Part shown: positions 44,635 to 53,959 of the stretch, piece after piece
Numbering within the stretch: the first letter of the stretch is position 1
Layout: every line of letters begins with the position of its first letter
From: Microvirga aerilata
Lineage (GTDB): Bacteria > Pseudomonadota > Alphaproteobacteria > Rhizobiales > Beijerinckiaceae
Direction: 5' to 3'
Length of the DNA stretch: 64,000 nt
Assembly: GCF_016743775.1 (NCBI RefSeq)
Contig: NZ_JAEQMY010000007.1
Coordinates: 1 to 64,000 of the forward strand
The notes under the pieces: model-generated
What the model was told of the DNA's origin: nothing
What the model saw: only the letters and a program-made list of their open reading frames with translations
Database searches by the model: none
Translations under genes and position numbers: made by a program

Positions 44635-47088
44635 ATGGAATACCTTCGAATGCGCTTCGTCCTACGATTTTTCGGGTTTCTCTTCAGCGTTGGAGCGATC
44701 TTCTTCCTGATCGGCGCCGTGGGCCTGGCCTATGGGTTCTGGTTCTATTCGAAGGACCTGCCCGATCACGCCCAGCTCGCCAACTACGAGCCGCCGGTGA
44801 TGACGCGCATTCACGCCTCCGACGGCAGCATGATCGCCGAATATGCCCGGGAGCGGCGCCTCTACGTGCCGATCCAGACGGTGCCGAAGCTCATCATCGG
44901 AGCCTTCCTGTCCGCCGAGGACAAAAACTTCTACAAGCACCCGGGCATCGACCCGGAGGGGCTCGTGCGCGCCGTGGTGGTGAACCTCCGGTCCGGCGGA
45001 AGCCGCGAGCAGGGCGCGTCCACCATCACCCAGCAGGTGGCCAAGAACTTCCTGGTGGGCAACGAGAAGAGCTATGAGCGCAAGATCCGCGAGGCGCTGA
45101 TCGCGCTCCGGATGGAGTCGACCTTCTCCAAGGAGAAGATCCTCGAGCTCTATCTCAACGAGATCTTCCTCGGCACCCTGACCCCCGGGCGCAACCTGCA
45201 CGGCATCGCCGCCGCGGCTCTCGACTATTTCGGCAAGTCCATTCACGAGCTGACGATCGCGGAGGCCGCCTATATCGCGGCCCTGCCGAAGGGGCCGAAC
45301 AACTACCATCCGTTCCGCCAGCGCAAGGCCGCCGTCGAGCGCCGGGACTGGGTGATCGAGCGCATGGCCCTCAACGGCTACATCTCGCAGGCCGATGCCG
45401 AGGCGGCCAAGAAGGAGCCCCTCAACGTCAAGCTGCGGGTGGTCTCCCCGAACAGCATCGCTTCGGGATATTTCGCCGAGGGCGTGCGCCGCGACATCGC
45501 CGAGCGCTATGGGGAGGGGAGCCTCTACGAAGGCGGCCTGCTCATCCGCTCGACGCTCGATCCCAAATTGCAGGCCATGGCCCGCAAGGCCCTCGTGGAC
45601 GGTCTCGTGCGCTTCGACGAGGCCCGCGGATGGCGCGGTGCCCAGCAGAAGATTGATCTGGCAGGCCGCGAATGGGGCTTGGCCCTGGCAGAAGTACCGG
45701 TACTTGGCGACGTTCAGCCCTGGCGCTCAGCGGTCGTGCTGGAAGTCGCCCGCGGACAGGCAAAGGTTGGCCTGCAGCCCAGGCGTGAGGCTTCCGGGCA
45801 AGTTGTCAAGGACCGCGAGACGGGTCTTGTGACGGCCGACGGCATCAAATGGACTCGCCGCAGCGTCGACAAGGCCTTGGCAGTCGGCGACGTGGTCTAC
45901 GTGGAGCCTCTCGCGGACAAGCAGGGCCAGTTTCGCTTGCGCCAGATGCCAGAGATCTCCGGCGCCATCGTGGCAATGGACCCGAATACGGGCCGCGTTC
46001 ACGCCATGGTGGGGGGCTTCTCCTACGATCAAAGCGAGTTCAACCGGGCAACGCAGGCCATGCGCCAGCCGGGCTCCTCGTTCAAGCCCATCGTCTATGC
46101 GACTGCTCTTGACAACGGCTATACCCCATCGTCCCAGATCATGGACTCGCCTTTCGTGCTCGATATGGGGCCCGGGCAGGCCGCTTGGGCGCCGTCCAAC
46201 TATGACGGCAAGTCTGGTGGCTTGAGAACCCTGCGCTACGGCATTGAGCATTCCAAGAACCTGATGACAGTGCGCCTGTCGAACGAGATCGGCATGCCGG
46301 CGGTGACCGACTATGCGCGCCGCTTCGGGGTCTATGACGACATGCTGCCGCTGCTCTCCATGTCGCTCGGTGCCGGCGAGACTACGGTAATGCGCATGAC
46401 GGCAGCCTATTCCATGTTCGCCAATGGTGGGCGTCGCATCAAGCCGACCCTAATCGATCAGATCCAGGATCGAAACGGCCGCACGCTTTACCGTCACGAT
46501 GACCGCAAGTGCACCACCTGCAACGCGCAGAAGTGGGACGGCGGTGCGCCGCCGAAGCTTACAGATACCCGGGAGCAAGTGCTCGATTCGCTCACGGCCT
46601 ACCAGATGACCTCGATCCTGGAGGGTGTGGTGCAGCGCGGCACGGCACAGACGGTCAAGGCTGTGGGCAAGCCGCTCGCCGGCAAGACGGGCACAACAAA
46701 CGATGCCAAGGACGTGTGGTTCGTCGGCTTCTCGCCCGATCTCGCGGTCGGCGTGTTCCTGGGCTACGACCAGCCCAAGTCCCTCGGCAATGCGGCGACG
46801 GCCGGCCAGTATGCGGCGCCGGTCTTCCGCGATTTCATGCAGATGGCGCTCAAGGACAAGCCCGCGACCCCGTTCCGGGTGCCGGCTGGTATCAAGCTGA
46901 TCCGCGTCAATGCCTCGACCGGCACCCGTGCCGGAGGCGAGGGCGGCGGAACGATCCTGGAGGCCTTCAAGCCCGGCACGGCGCCGCCTGAATATGTGGC
47001 TCCAGAGCCGCAAGAGGTCCCGCAGGCCGAGTACGAGGCACCGGGAGCGCCGGCGCCCCGTCAGGCCCTGGGCGGCGGGTTGTACTGA
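44635..47088 (+). CDS. mrcA: Penicillin-binding protein 1A (bifunctional)
   Basis: 817 residues. One N-terminal transmembrane helix (residues about 10-36), glycosyltransferase 51 domain with catalytic Glu95 in SAEDKNFYKHPGID and REQGASTITQQVAKNF, an OB-like insertion (about 320-440), and transpeptidase domain with active Ser481 (PGSSFKPIVY), SKN in EHSKNLM, and KTG at 684-686 (GKTGTTND). It polymerises and cross-links peptidoglycan. Downstream of the amidase, as in relatives. Codon choice between roughly 45640 and 46600 is less GC3-rich than in the flanks, perhaps from recombination. Confidence 0.96.
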   Translation: MEYLRMRFVLRFFGFLFSVGAIFFLIGAVGLAYGFWFYSKDLPDHAQLANYEPPVMTRIHASDGSMIAEYARERRLYVPIQTVPKLIIGAFLSAEDKNFYKHPGIDPEGLVRAVVVNLRSGGSREQGASTITQQVAKNFLVGNEKSYERKIREALIALRMESTFSKEKILELYLNEIFLGTLTPGRNLHGIAAAALDYFGKSIHELTIAEAAYIAALPKGPNNYHPFRQRKAAVERRDWVIERMALNGYISQADAEAAKKEPLNVKLRVVSPNSIASGYFAEGVRRDIAERYGEGSLYEGGLLIRSTLDPKLQAMARKALVDGLVRFDEARGWRGAQQKIDLAGREWGLALAEVPVLGDVQPWRSAVVLEVARGQAKVGLQPRREASGQVVKDRETGLVTADGIKWTRRSVDKALAVGDVVYVEPLADKQGQFRLRQMPEISGAIVAMDPNTGRVHAMVGGFSYDQSEFNRATQAMRQPGSSFKPIVYATALDNGYTPSSQIMDSPFVLDMGPGQAAWAPSNYDGKSGGLRTLRYGIEHSKNLMTVRLSNEIGMPAVTDYARRFGVYDDMLPLLSMSLGAGETTVMRMTAAYSMFANGGRRIKPTLIDQIQDRNGRTLYRHDDRKCTTCNAQKWDGGAPPKLTDTREQVLDSLTAYQMTSILEGVVQRGTAQTVKAVGKPLAGKTGTTNDAKDVWFVGFSPDLAVGVFLGYDQPKSLGNAATAGQYAAPVFRDFMQMALKDKPATPFRVPAGIKLIRVNASTGTRAGGEGGGTILEAFKPGTAPPEYVAPEPQEVPQAEYEAPGAPAPRQALGGGLY

Positions 47089-47138
47089 TCAGGCCGGGCC
47101 ACCCTACCTATCCGAATAGTCCAAAAGCCGAAACGAAT

Positions 47139-47169
47139 GACCCTGTGGCCGCAATCCGGCCGCAGGGTC
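47139..47169 (+). terminator. Hairpin after PBP1A gene
   Basis: GACCCTGTGGCCG and CGGCCGCAGGGTC pair over 13 bp (one G-T) around a 5-base loop. It lies 51 bases after the mrcA stop. There is no T-run, so it is a likely but weaker terminator. Confidence 0.55.
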
Positions 47170-47365
47170 ACTCTCAATGGAGGGCGGCGCTCCCGGGAGG
47201 ATCTGGCTTGAACCGAAGGTTCGTATCAGGGAAAAATGGACCCGGTTTTCAGGCCCACACGATGCGGGGGCCAGGAATGGGGATCGATAAATTCCGAAAG
47301 TGCATTCCACTTTCAGGCCCAATGCTCTAAGACGCCGTCATCAGGCACGGACAGCACCGAGAACC

Positions 47366-48494
47366 ATGCGCGCCGAAATTCAACATCTCGTAGAAGAGAC
47401 CAAGCAGTCAGTCGGGCTGCTGAGGAGGCATCTTTGACTGGGACAATGCCCAGCGACGCCTCGCAGAACTGAACGCCCAGGCCGAAGGGCCGGACCTCTG
47501 GAACGATGCGGAGGCCGCGCAGAAGATCATGCGCGAGCGCACCTCCCTCGAGGACCAGATCACCGCGATCAAGCGGATGGAGCAGGACCTCGAGGACGCC
47601 ATCACCCTGATCGAGCTCGGCGAGGCCGAGGGCGACGAGGGCACCATCCGCGAAGGCGAGGAGACCATCCGGAGCCTTCAGGCCGAAGCCGCCCGCCGCC
47701 AGGTCGAAACCCTGCTGTCCGGCGAGGCCGACAGCAACGACACCTATGTGGAAGTGCATTCGGGCGCCGGCGGCACCGAAAGCCAGGATTGGGCCAACAT
47801 GCTCCAGCGCATGTATGCCCGCTGGGCCGAGCGCCGGAAGTACAAGGTCGAGCTGCTCGAGATCACGGATGGGGACGAGGCGGGCATCAAGAGCGCCACG
47901 CTCCTGATCAAGGGTCACAACGCCTATGGCTGGCTCAAGACCGAGTCGGGCGTGCACCGGCTGGTGCGCATCTCGCCCTACGATTCCAATGCCCGCCGGC
48001 ACACGAGCTTCGCATCCGTGTGGGTTTATCCCGTGGTTGACGACCGCATCAACATCGAGATCAAGGAATCGGACTGCCGCATCGACACGTTCCGGTCATC
48101 AGGCGCCGGCGGCCAGCACGTGAACACCACGGACTCGGCGGTGCGCATCACCCACATCCCGAGCGGCATCGTGGTGGCCTGCCAGCAGGAGCGGTCCCAG
48201 CACAAGAACCGGGCCACCGCCTGGAACATGCTGCGCGCCCGCCTCTACGAGGCCGAGCTGAAGAAGCGCGAGGAGAAGGCCAGCGCCGAGGCCGCCGCCA
48301 AGACGGATATCGGCTGGGGCCACCAGATCCGCTCCTACGTGCTGCAGCCCTACCAGATGGTGAAGGACCTGCGCACGGGGGCTCAGTCCACGGCCCCGCA
48401 GGACGTGCTCGACGGCGACCTCGACCCGTTCATGGAAGCCTCGCTCGCCCAGCGGGTGTATGGCGGTGACGCAGAGGTCGAGGATATCGACTAA
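47366..48494 (+). CDS. prfB: Peptide chain release factor 2, made by programmed +1 frameshift
   Basis: 375 residues when read with the frameshift. The first 23 codons ([20 protein letters not shown], then RHL) end at an in-frame TGA at 47435. Skipping one base there continues with [20 protein letters not shown]. Translation terminates at UGA and UAA through the SPF-type recognition loop and the GGQ motif in [20 protein letters not shown]. The shift site is listed separately. The frameshift makes RF2 synthesis depend on RF2 level. It follows PBP1A in the same direction by 280 bases. Confidence 0.97.
47423..47438 (+). promoter_or_regulatory. prfB programmed frameshift site with internal Shine-Dalgarno
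   Basis: AGGAGGCATCTTTGAC: an internal ribosome-binding-like AGGAGG, three bases, then the slippery CTT followed by TGA C, the classic RF2 autoregulatory cassette. Poor TGA decoding lets the ribosome slip +1 from CTT to TTT and continue with GAC. Confidence 0.95.
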
Positions 48495-48657
48495 GCATCT
48501 TGCTCCGGCAGAGGCATGCTCCTCCTGGTTCAGGGCGGAGCGGCTCTTGCCGGAGGCTTCAAGGGATTATGGTTTGTGGCGCGGCCGTGAAGCATTCCAG
48601 AGCGTGCGTCGAACATGCTCCGGGATCCAAGGCCGCCGGAGCCCAATGGGTCGCCGT

Positions 48658-49800
48658 TCAGACGACGTAGAAGTCCGATGCGCTCAGGTTCAAACCTATG
48701 TCATACCGGCTTATGGTGATCTTCGCGAAGAGCACCTTCTCCACGGCGCCCGATCCATCGGGGTCGTAGTAGAGCAGGTTGTCGTCCTCATCGTAGACGA
48801 TGTAGTCGTTCTCATCTTCCGTGGTGCCGTAGTCGACGAAACTGTCCCAGCTGAGCTGTCCCACGGGCAGCTTCGTGAAAACCGCCGAGGACAGATGGAT
48901 TGAATCGTCCTCTTCGAAGTGAACGATCTTGTCGACGTTCGCTACGGGATCGAGGGGGGTATCGAACACGAAAACGTCTTCGCCGAAACCGCCGTGCAGC
49001 GTGTCGCTCCCAGCGCCACCGTTAAGGGTGTCGTCACCGTCGTAGCCGAAGAGGCGGTCGTTTCCGCCACGGCCCTGAATCACGTCCTTGACGCCCGTTC
49101 CGTGGATCTTGTCCGCGCCTTCCTTCCCGATTTGGGTCAGGGTTTCGGTTCTCTTGTTCCACGACCAGGCTGCGACATGCTTGCCGTCGGTCTTGGACGA
49201 TCCGTAAAGCTCCTTGATGGCCAGCTTGTCCAACCGCCCCAGCTTGGTCGGATAGATCTCGCTCTCGCCGTTGTCGTAGCTCATGACGGTGTTCTTGGAC
49301 TGGTCGTCAGCCTTGCTCAGCTTCTTCTTGTTGTAGGGCGACGTGTGGAACGGATGCTTGAGCCCAAGGGCATGACCGATCTCATGAAGCAAAACGTAGG
49401 TCTTATATGAGATGTTCTTGAAATCGGGCTTGTAATGGGTGTTGAAATGCACGCTGCCAGCCTCGTACATCCGATTGTAGGCTTCGCCCGGCTCGCTTTC
49501 GTCCAGCGTGTAAAGCTCCGGAAACTCGGCGTAGGCCACAGTGGTGCTGTCGATGAACGGGGTGTACCAACTGAAATTGATTTCCGCATCGGCACTCTTG
49601 GTCTCGAGAAACCGGATCCCGGAAGCGTCGCCCCATTGTTTGAGGGCGTAGCGGGCAAGTTTCTGATCCGCCGAGTTGAAGCGCTTTTCGCCCCAACTTG
49701 CCGCGAACGAATAGGTGAGGAAGATCGGCGTCTTCTGCGGCTTCAGGGTCGGGTCGGAGTTCCAGTTATAGCCGGTCAGAATGGCTTTATGGGACGGCAT
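48658..49800 (-). CDS. Serralysin-like secreted zinc metalloprotease with RTX repeats
   Basis: 380 residues without an N-terminal signal peptide. The zinc site HEIGHALGLKH is at residues 139-149 and the Met-turn at NTVMSYDN (Met173), as in the metzincin M10 family. Calcium-binding nonapeptide repeats (GRGGNDRLFGYDGDDTL, NGGAGSDTLHGGFGEDVFVF) follow at about 240-285, then a C-terminal region typical of type I secretion substrates. No secretion ABC genes are in the window. The promoter region holds an AAGTAAT inverted repeat. It sits between prfB and bcp, a probable accessory gene in a core setting. Confidence 0.92.
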   Translation of the reverse strand: MPSHKAILTGYNWNSDPTLKPQKTPIFLTYSFAASWGEKRFNSADQKLARYALKQWGDASGIRFLETKSADAEINFSWYTPFIDSTTVAYAEFPELYTLDESEPGEAYNRMYEAGSVHFNTHYKPDFKNISYKTYVLLHEIGHALGLKHPFHTSPYNKKKLSKADDQSKNTVMSYDNGESEIYPTKLGRLDKLAIKELYGSSKTDGKHVAAWSWNKRTETLTQIGKEGADKIHGTGVKDVIQGRGGNDRLFGYDGDDTLNGGAGSDTLHGGFGEDVFVFDTPLDPVANVDKIVHFEEDDSIHLSSAVFTKLPVGQLSWDSFVDYGTTEDENDYIVYDEDDNLLYYDPDGSGAVEKVLFAKITISRYDIGLNLSASDFYVV

Positions 49801-49839
49801 TATCGATGGCTCGCAAAGGAAGGAAAGATTTCATCCGCA

Positions 49840-49856
49840 AAGTAATATGATTACTT
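49840..49856. promoter_or_regulatory. Inverted repeat upstream of the first RTX protease gene
   Basis: AAGTAAT-ATG-ATTACTT, two perfect 7-bp arms in an AT-rich stretch 40 bases upstream of the leftward protease start and 23 bases beyond the bcp stop. Candidate operator, or a weak terminator for bcp. Confidence 0.45.
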
Positions 49857-49878
49857 ATTTTTGCAACCCTGAAGATGG

Positions 49879-50346
49879 CTATAGGTTTCTGGCCGCCGCC
49901 AGCACCTCCTCCGCATGCCCTGGCACCTTCACCTTCGGCCAGACCCGGGCGATAACGCCCTCGCGATCGATCAGCACCGTGGTGCGTTCGACGCCCATAT
50001 ATGTGCGGCCGTACATGCTCTTTTCCACCCAGACGCCATAGGCCTCCAGCATCGTCTTGGCCTCGTCGGAGGCAAGCGTGAAGTCGAGACCGTACTTGCT
50101 GCGGAACTTGTCGTGGCTCTTCAGGCTGTCTGGCGATACGCCGATGATCTCGGTGTCCGCCGCCTCGAAGTCCCCACGGAGCGCCTGGAAGTTCTGCGCC
50201 TCGAGGGTGCAGCCGCTGGTATCGTCCTTAGGATAGAAGTAGAGCACGACCTTGCGCCCTTTCAGGCCTTCCAGGCTGATCTCCCGACCATCTGTCGCGG
50301 GCAGGGCAAAGGCCGGGGCTTTGGTTCCAATGTTGAGGTGCATCAT
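49879..50346 (-). CDS. bcp: Thioredoxin-dependent peroxiredoxin (BCP/PrxQ type)
   Basis: 155 residues. The peroxidatic cysteine is Cys46 in DDTSGCTLEAQNF; relatives have TPGCT, and the usual resolving Cys five residues later is absent, so this is the 1-Cys variant. AhpC/TSA fold landmarks: VVLYFYPKD, IIGVSPDSLKSHDKFRSKYG, and RTTVLIDREGVIARVW. It reduces peroxides in the cytosol. Two adjacent ATGs start the gene (AAGGAAGG just upstream serves either). It is divergent from the DUF3971 gene, with 155 bases between, a conserved neighbourhood in Hyphomicrobiales. Confidence 0.94.
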   Translation of the reverse strand: MMHLNIGTKAPAFALPATDGREISLEGLKGRKVVLYFYPKDDTSGCTLEAQNFQALRGDFEAADTEIIGVSPDSLKSHDKFRSKYGLDFTLASDEAKTMLEAYGVWVEKSMYGRTYMGVERTTVLIDREGVIARVWPKVKVPGHAEEVLAAARNL

Positions 50347-50501
50347 TCGCCTTCCTTTCGGCGGATTATACTGATTGGAAACCTCTCGTATGCACGGCTG
50401 AACGGAACAGTCGCGAGAAGTGCCCGACACGGTTAAGTTGTCTCCTCTGATTCCCTGATCCGCGCGCAAGCGCAAGAACCGGATTGCTTGATATAACAAG
50501 A

Positions 50502-53500
50502 ATGAAGCTTCCATTTCGGACCACGTTGCCCCGGCGAGACCCGGTGAAGCGAAGCCTCTTCAAGCGCGTGCTTCGTGGTACTCTCTATGTGAAGCTTGGC
50601 CTTGTTCTCTTTGTCGCTGTTGGGCTCGGCCTCTTCTACCTGCGCCTGTCCGCCGCACCCTTGAGCTTCGGGCGTCTGCCGGAGCGGGTGGCCGAGGCGC
50701 TCGCCGCCCGCATCGGCCCCGGCTGGGACGTGACCTTGCGGAATACGTCGATCGAGCTTCACGACGGGTCTCCGGCCCTGCGGGCCAACGGGCTCGACAT
50801 CAGGGCTCCGGGAGGAGCGCTCGTGCTCCGGGCGCCCTATGCGGTCTTCAGCGTCGATCTCTCCTCCCTGCTGACAGCGAACCTTCAGCCGAAAGCGATC
50901 GAAGTTCGCGATCTGCAATTGCGGGTTCTGGTGAACCGCGACGGATCGCTGACCTTCTCTCCCGTGCAGGGAGCCGATGCCGGGGACGCCGCGCCGCCGT
51001 CCGTCTCGCCTGATCCTTCCAAGGCGGCCGCGGCATCCCTTGCCCTCGATACCAACGGACCTTCGCCGGTATCGGGTGCGGTCGGATCGTTGCTCGACCT
51101 GATCGTGGGCCCCGGAAGTGTCCTCAATTCCTTGGGCCAGGCGCAGCTGACCAATGCGCGCCTTGTCTTCGTCGACGCGGACGGTCGCGAGCGGGCCCGG
51201 TTCCACCGGGTCGACGCCGCCTTCGACTGGGCCGAGAATGGCGGCCGCCGGTTCGCCGCGACGGTCGATGGACCGCAGGGACCCTGGCGACTGAACGGCG
51301 ACGCCATGGCCGAGGGGCAGGATACCTATCGGGCCTCGGTGGTAGCGGATGGCGCGCCCATCAAGGACATCCTGCTGCTCACCGGATCCTCGGACCTGCC
51401 TGCGACCACGGATCTCGAATTCTCGGGGCGCTTCGACATCGCCTATGCGCAGGGCCGCATCACGCAGCTGAAGACCCGGCTCGACAGCAATGCCGGCACG
51501 GTTCAGATCGACGATCCCGACACCTCGCCCTTCCCGGTCGAGCGGGCGGCGATCGAGGCGAGCTGGAACGAGGGCGAGAAGGCGCTCGAGCTCCATTCGC
51601 TCGATATGAAGGGCGGCGAGACGCAGCTGCGCCTTCGCGGTCGCCTGATGACTCCGTCCGGGAACGATCCCTGGCGTCTGTCCCTCAACGGCCGGGACAT
51701 CGTTTGGACCGGGGCTGCACCAGGGGACAGGCCCCTCCGGGTGAGCGAGTTCGCCGCCGAGCTTTCCGGGCCGGACGGCGTTGCGATCAATAGCCTGACG
51801 CTCAAGGGACCGGAGCTGTCAGCCAGCATCACGGGCCTTCTGGGAGCCTCCGCCGATCCGAAGGGCTTGCGGCTCGATGTGCGGGCGGACAAGACCAACC
51901 TTCGCTCGGCCCTGCGGCTCTGGCCCGAGGCGGCTGCGCCAGCTGTGCGGCGCTTCCTCGTCTCCAACCTCAAGGCGGGCACCCTGGAGGCAATCGACCT
52001 GAAGGTTGCGATGACAGGGGCCGATATCGAGAAGGCCGTTACGGGCGGCCCGACGCCGGACGAGTCCCTGAAGATCAATTTCACCATCGCGCAAGGCGTG
52101 CTTCAGGCGGCCGACGGCCTCCCGCCGGTTTCCGGCATGAACGTCACCGGTCTGGTGACGGGCACGAAGGTTCTTGTCCGCGCCCCAGCAGGACATGTCC
52201 AGATGGCGGGCGACCGTTCGCTTGCGGCGTCCGAGGGGGCGTTCACTCTCGACAACTACTGGGACGACAAAGCGGTTGCGCGCATCGACTTCCGCCTGAC
52301 CGGCGCCGCCGATGGATTGGGCGCGCTCCTGCTCGAGCCGCGCATCAAGGAAATCGCCGGGTTCAACATCGATCCGGCCACCATGAAGGGCAGGGCGGAC
52401 CTGCGCGTCGGGATAGGCCTTCCGGTGAACGACATTCCGGAGTTCGCGAACCTGCCCCTGAAGGTCACCGGAACGGCCAGCGACTTCGGGGTCGACAAGT
52501 TCTTCGGCAAGGACCGCCTGGAAGGGGCCAATCTGACGATCGCCTTCGACAAGGGCGACCTGTCCGTCAAAGGCGACGGCAAGCTTGCCGGAAGCCCGGC
52601 GGCCATCAATCTCCAGAAAAACCGGCAGGGCGGACAGGCCAGCGTCGCATTCTCGCTCGACGAGGCGGCGCGAAGCAGGAGAGGGCTGTCCTTCGGCTCC
52701 CAGCTCACCGGAACGGTCGGCCTGAAGGCGAGCCTGCCCCTCGGGGCATCTGCCCCGTCCATCATCCTGGTCGAGGCGGATCTCGCCAAGGCAGGCGTGG
52801 ATCAGCTCGTTCCCGGCTGGGTGAAACCGGTCGGCAAGCCCGGCAAGCTGACCTTCACCATGGTCGATGGACCGGCCAACGAGATCAAGGATCTGCACCT
52901 CGACAGCGGCACGGTGCAGCTGCGCGGAACCGCAACCCTGTCCTCGGACGGCGGCCTGGACAAGGCTGAGCTGTCCACCTTCAAGCTCTCGCCCGGCGAC
53001 GACATGCGGGCGCAGATCGACCGCACCGGCAGCGTCTACAAGGTCACGATCCGGGGCAATGTGGGCGACGCCCGGCCTTTCGTGAAGGGCGGGGGGACAG
53101 CCTCCGGCCGCGCCATCGCCGCGCAGCGCGACGCCAAGGATTTCGACCTCGATCTGAACCTGAACATCCTGACCGGCTACAACGAGGAGGCGATCACCAA
53201 TGCGTCGATCAAGGCCTCCATGCGCAAGGACAGCCTGCGTCAGCTCGATCTGAAGGGGCGGCTTGGTGCAACCGACATCCTCGGGCGCACGGTTCCCCAG
53301 AACGGGGGCAGCCCCGTCGTGATCATCCAGGCGGAGGATGCCGGCGCGTTGCTGCGCTTCACCGACATCTACAAGCGCATGTCGCGCGGCAGTCTCATCC
53401 TCCAGCTGGCGACCGGGGGCGAGCCGCAGGCGGGCCATGTGGTGATGCAATCGTTCGCCCTTGTGAACGAGCCTGCCCTGCGCCGCATCATTCCCACACA

Positions 53501-53954
53501 AACCCAGATCATTGCGGGTCAGGACAGGGCCGGGAATCCGCAGACCGTTCGCGTGGACGTGAACGAGGTCCACTTCACAAAGGCCCGGCTCGAGTTTGCC
53601 CGCTCGGCGGGCCGCGTCGATTTCAAGGACGCAGCCATCTGGGGCAATCAGATCGGGTTCACCCTTGGCGGGTTCATCGATTATGCCCGCGACCGGCTGG
53701 ATATTTCCGGCACCTTCGTGCCAGCCTATGGGCTGAACAACGTGTTCGCCCAGGTGCCGCTGTTCGGGCCGTTGCTGGGGGGAGGGCAGAACGAGGGGCT
53801 GTTTGCGGTCAACTTCCGCCTGGCCGGACCGGCCGGCGCGCCCTCGCTGACGGTCAATCCTCTATCGGCCGTCGCCCCAGGCTTCCTGCGCAAGCTTTTC
53901 GGAGTCGGCGGGGAGCCGCAGACAGGATCGCTGCCCGCAGCTCCCGACCGATAG
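50502..53954 (+). CDS. DUF3971 / AsmA-like (YhdP family) large envelope protein
   Basis: 1150 residues. One N-terminal membrane helix (YVKLGLVLFVAVGLGLFYLR) anchors a very long, beta-rich periplasmic part of the DUF3971 and AsmA_2 type. AsmA-like proteins of this size form bridge-like lipid-transfer grooves between inner and outer membranes (family knowledge). The C-terminal IWGNQIGFTLGGFIDYARDR, then FVPAYGLNNVFAQVPLFGPL, is the conserved AsmA_2 end. ATG 50502 was chosen over an in-frame TTG six codons earlier. Convergent with tyrS, 5 bases apart. Confidence 0.9.
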   Translation: MKLPFRTTLPRRDPVKRSLFKRVLRGTLYVKLGLVLFVAVGLGLFYLRLSAAPLSFGRLPERVAEALAARIGPGWDVTLRNTSIELHDGSPALRANGLDIRAPGGALVLRAPYAVFSVDLSSLLTANLQPKAIEVRDLQLRVLVNRDGSLTFSPVQGADAGDAAPPSVSPDPSKAAAASLALDTNGPSPVSGAVGSLLDLIVGPGSVLNSLGQAQLTNARLVFVDADGRERARFHRVDAAFDWAENGGRRFAATVDGPQGPWRLNGDAMAEGQDTYRASVVADGAPIKDILLLTGSSDLPATTDLEFSGRFDIAYAQGRITQLKTRLDSNAGTVQIDDPDTSPFPVERAAIEASWNEGEKALELHSLDMKGGETQLRLRGRLMTPSGNDPWRLSLNGRDIVWTGAAPGDRPLRVSEFAAELSGPDGVAINSLTLKGPELSASITGLLGASADPKGLRLDVRADKTNLRSALRLWPEAAAPAVRRFLVSNLKAGTLEAIDLKVAMTGADIEKAVTGGPTPDESLKINFTIAQGVLQAADGLPPVSGMNVTGLVTGTKVLVRAPAGHVQMAGDRSLAASEGAFTLDNYWDDKAVARIDFRLTGAADGLGALLLEPRIKEIAGFNIDPATMKGRADLRVGIGLPVNDIPEFANLPLKVTGTASDFGVDKFFGKDRLEGANLTIAFDKGDLSVKGDGKLAGSPAAINLQKNRQGGQASVAFSLDEAARSRRGLSFGSQLTGTVGLKASLPLGASAPSIILVEADLAKAGVDQLVPGWVKPVGKPGKLTFTMVDGPANEIKDLHLDSGTVQLRGTATLSSDGGLDKAELSTFKLSPGDDMRAQIDRTGSVYKVTIRGNVGDARPFVKGGGTASGRAIAAQRDAKDFDLDLNLNILTGYNEEAITNASIKASMRKDSLRQLDLKGRLGATDILGRTVPQNGGSPVVIIQAEDAGALLRFTDIYKRMSRGSLILQLATGGEPQAGHVVMQSFALVNEPALRRIIPTQTQIIAGQDRAGNPQTVRVDVNEVHFTKARLEFARSAGRVDFKDAAIWGNQIGFTLGGFIDYARDRLDISGTFVPAYGLNNVFAQVPLFGPLLGGGQNEGLFAVNFRLAGPAGAPSLTVNPLSAVAPGFLRKLFGVGGEPQTGSLPAAPDR

Positions 53955-53959
53955 AAGCC

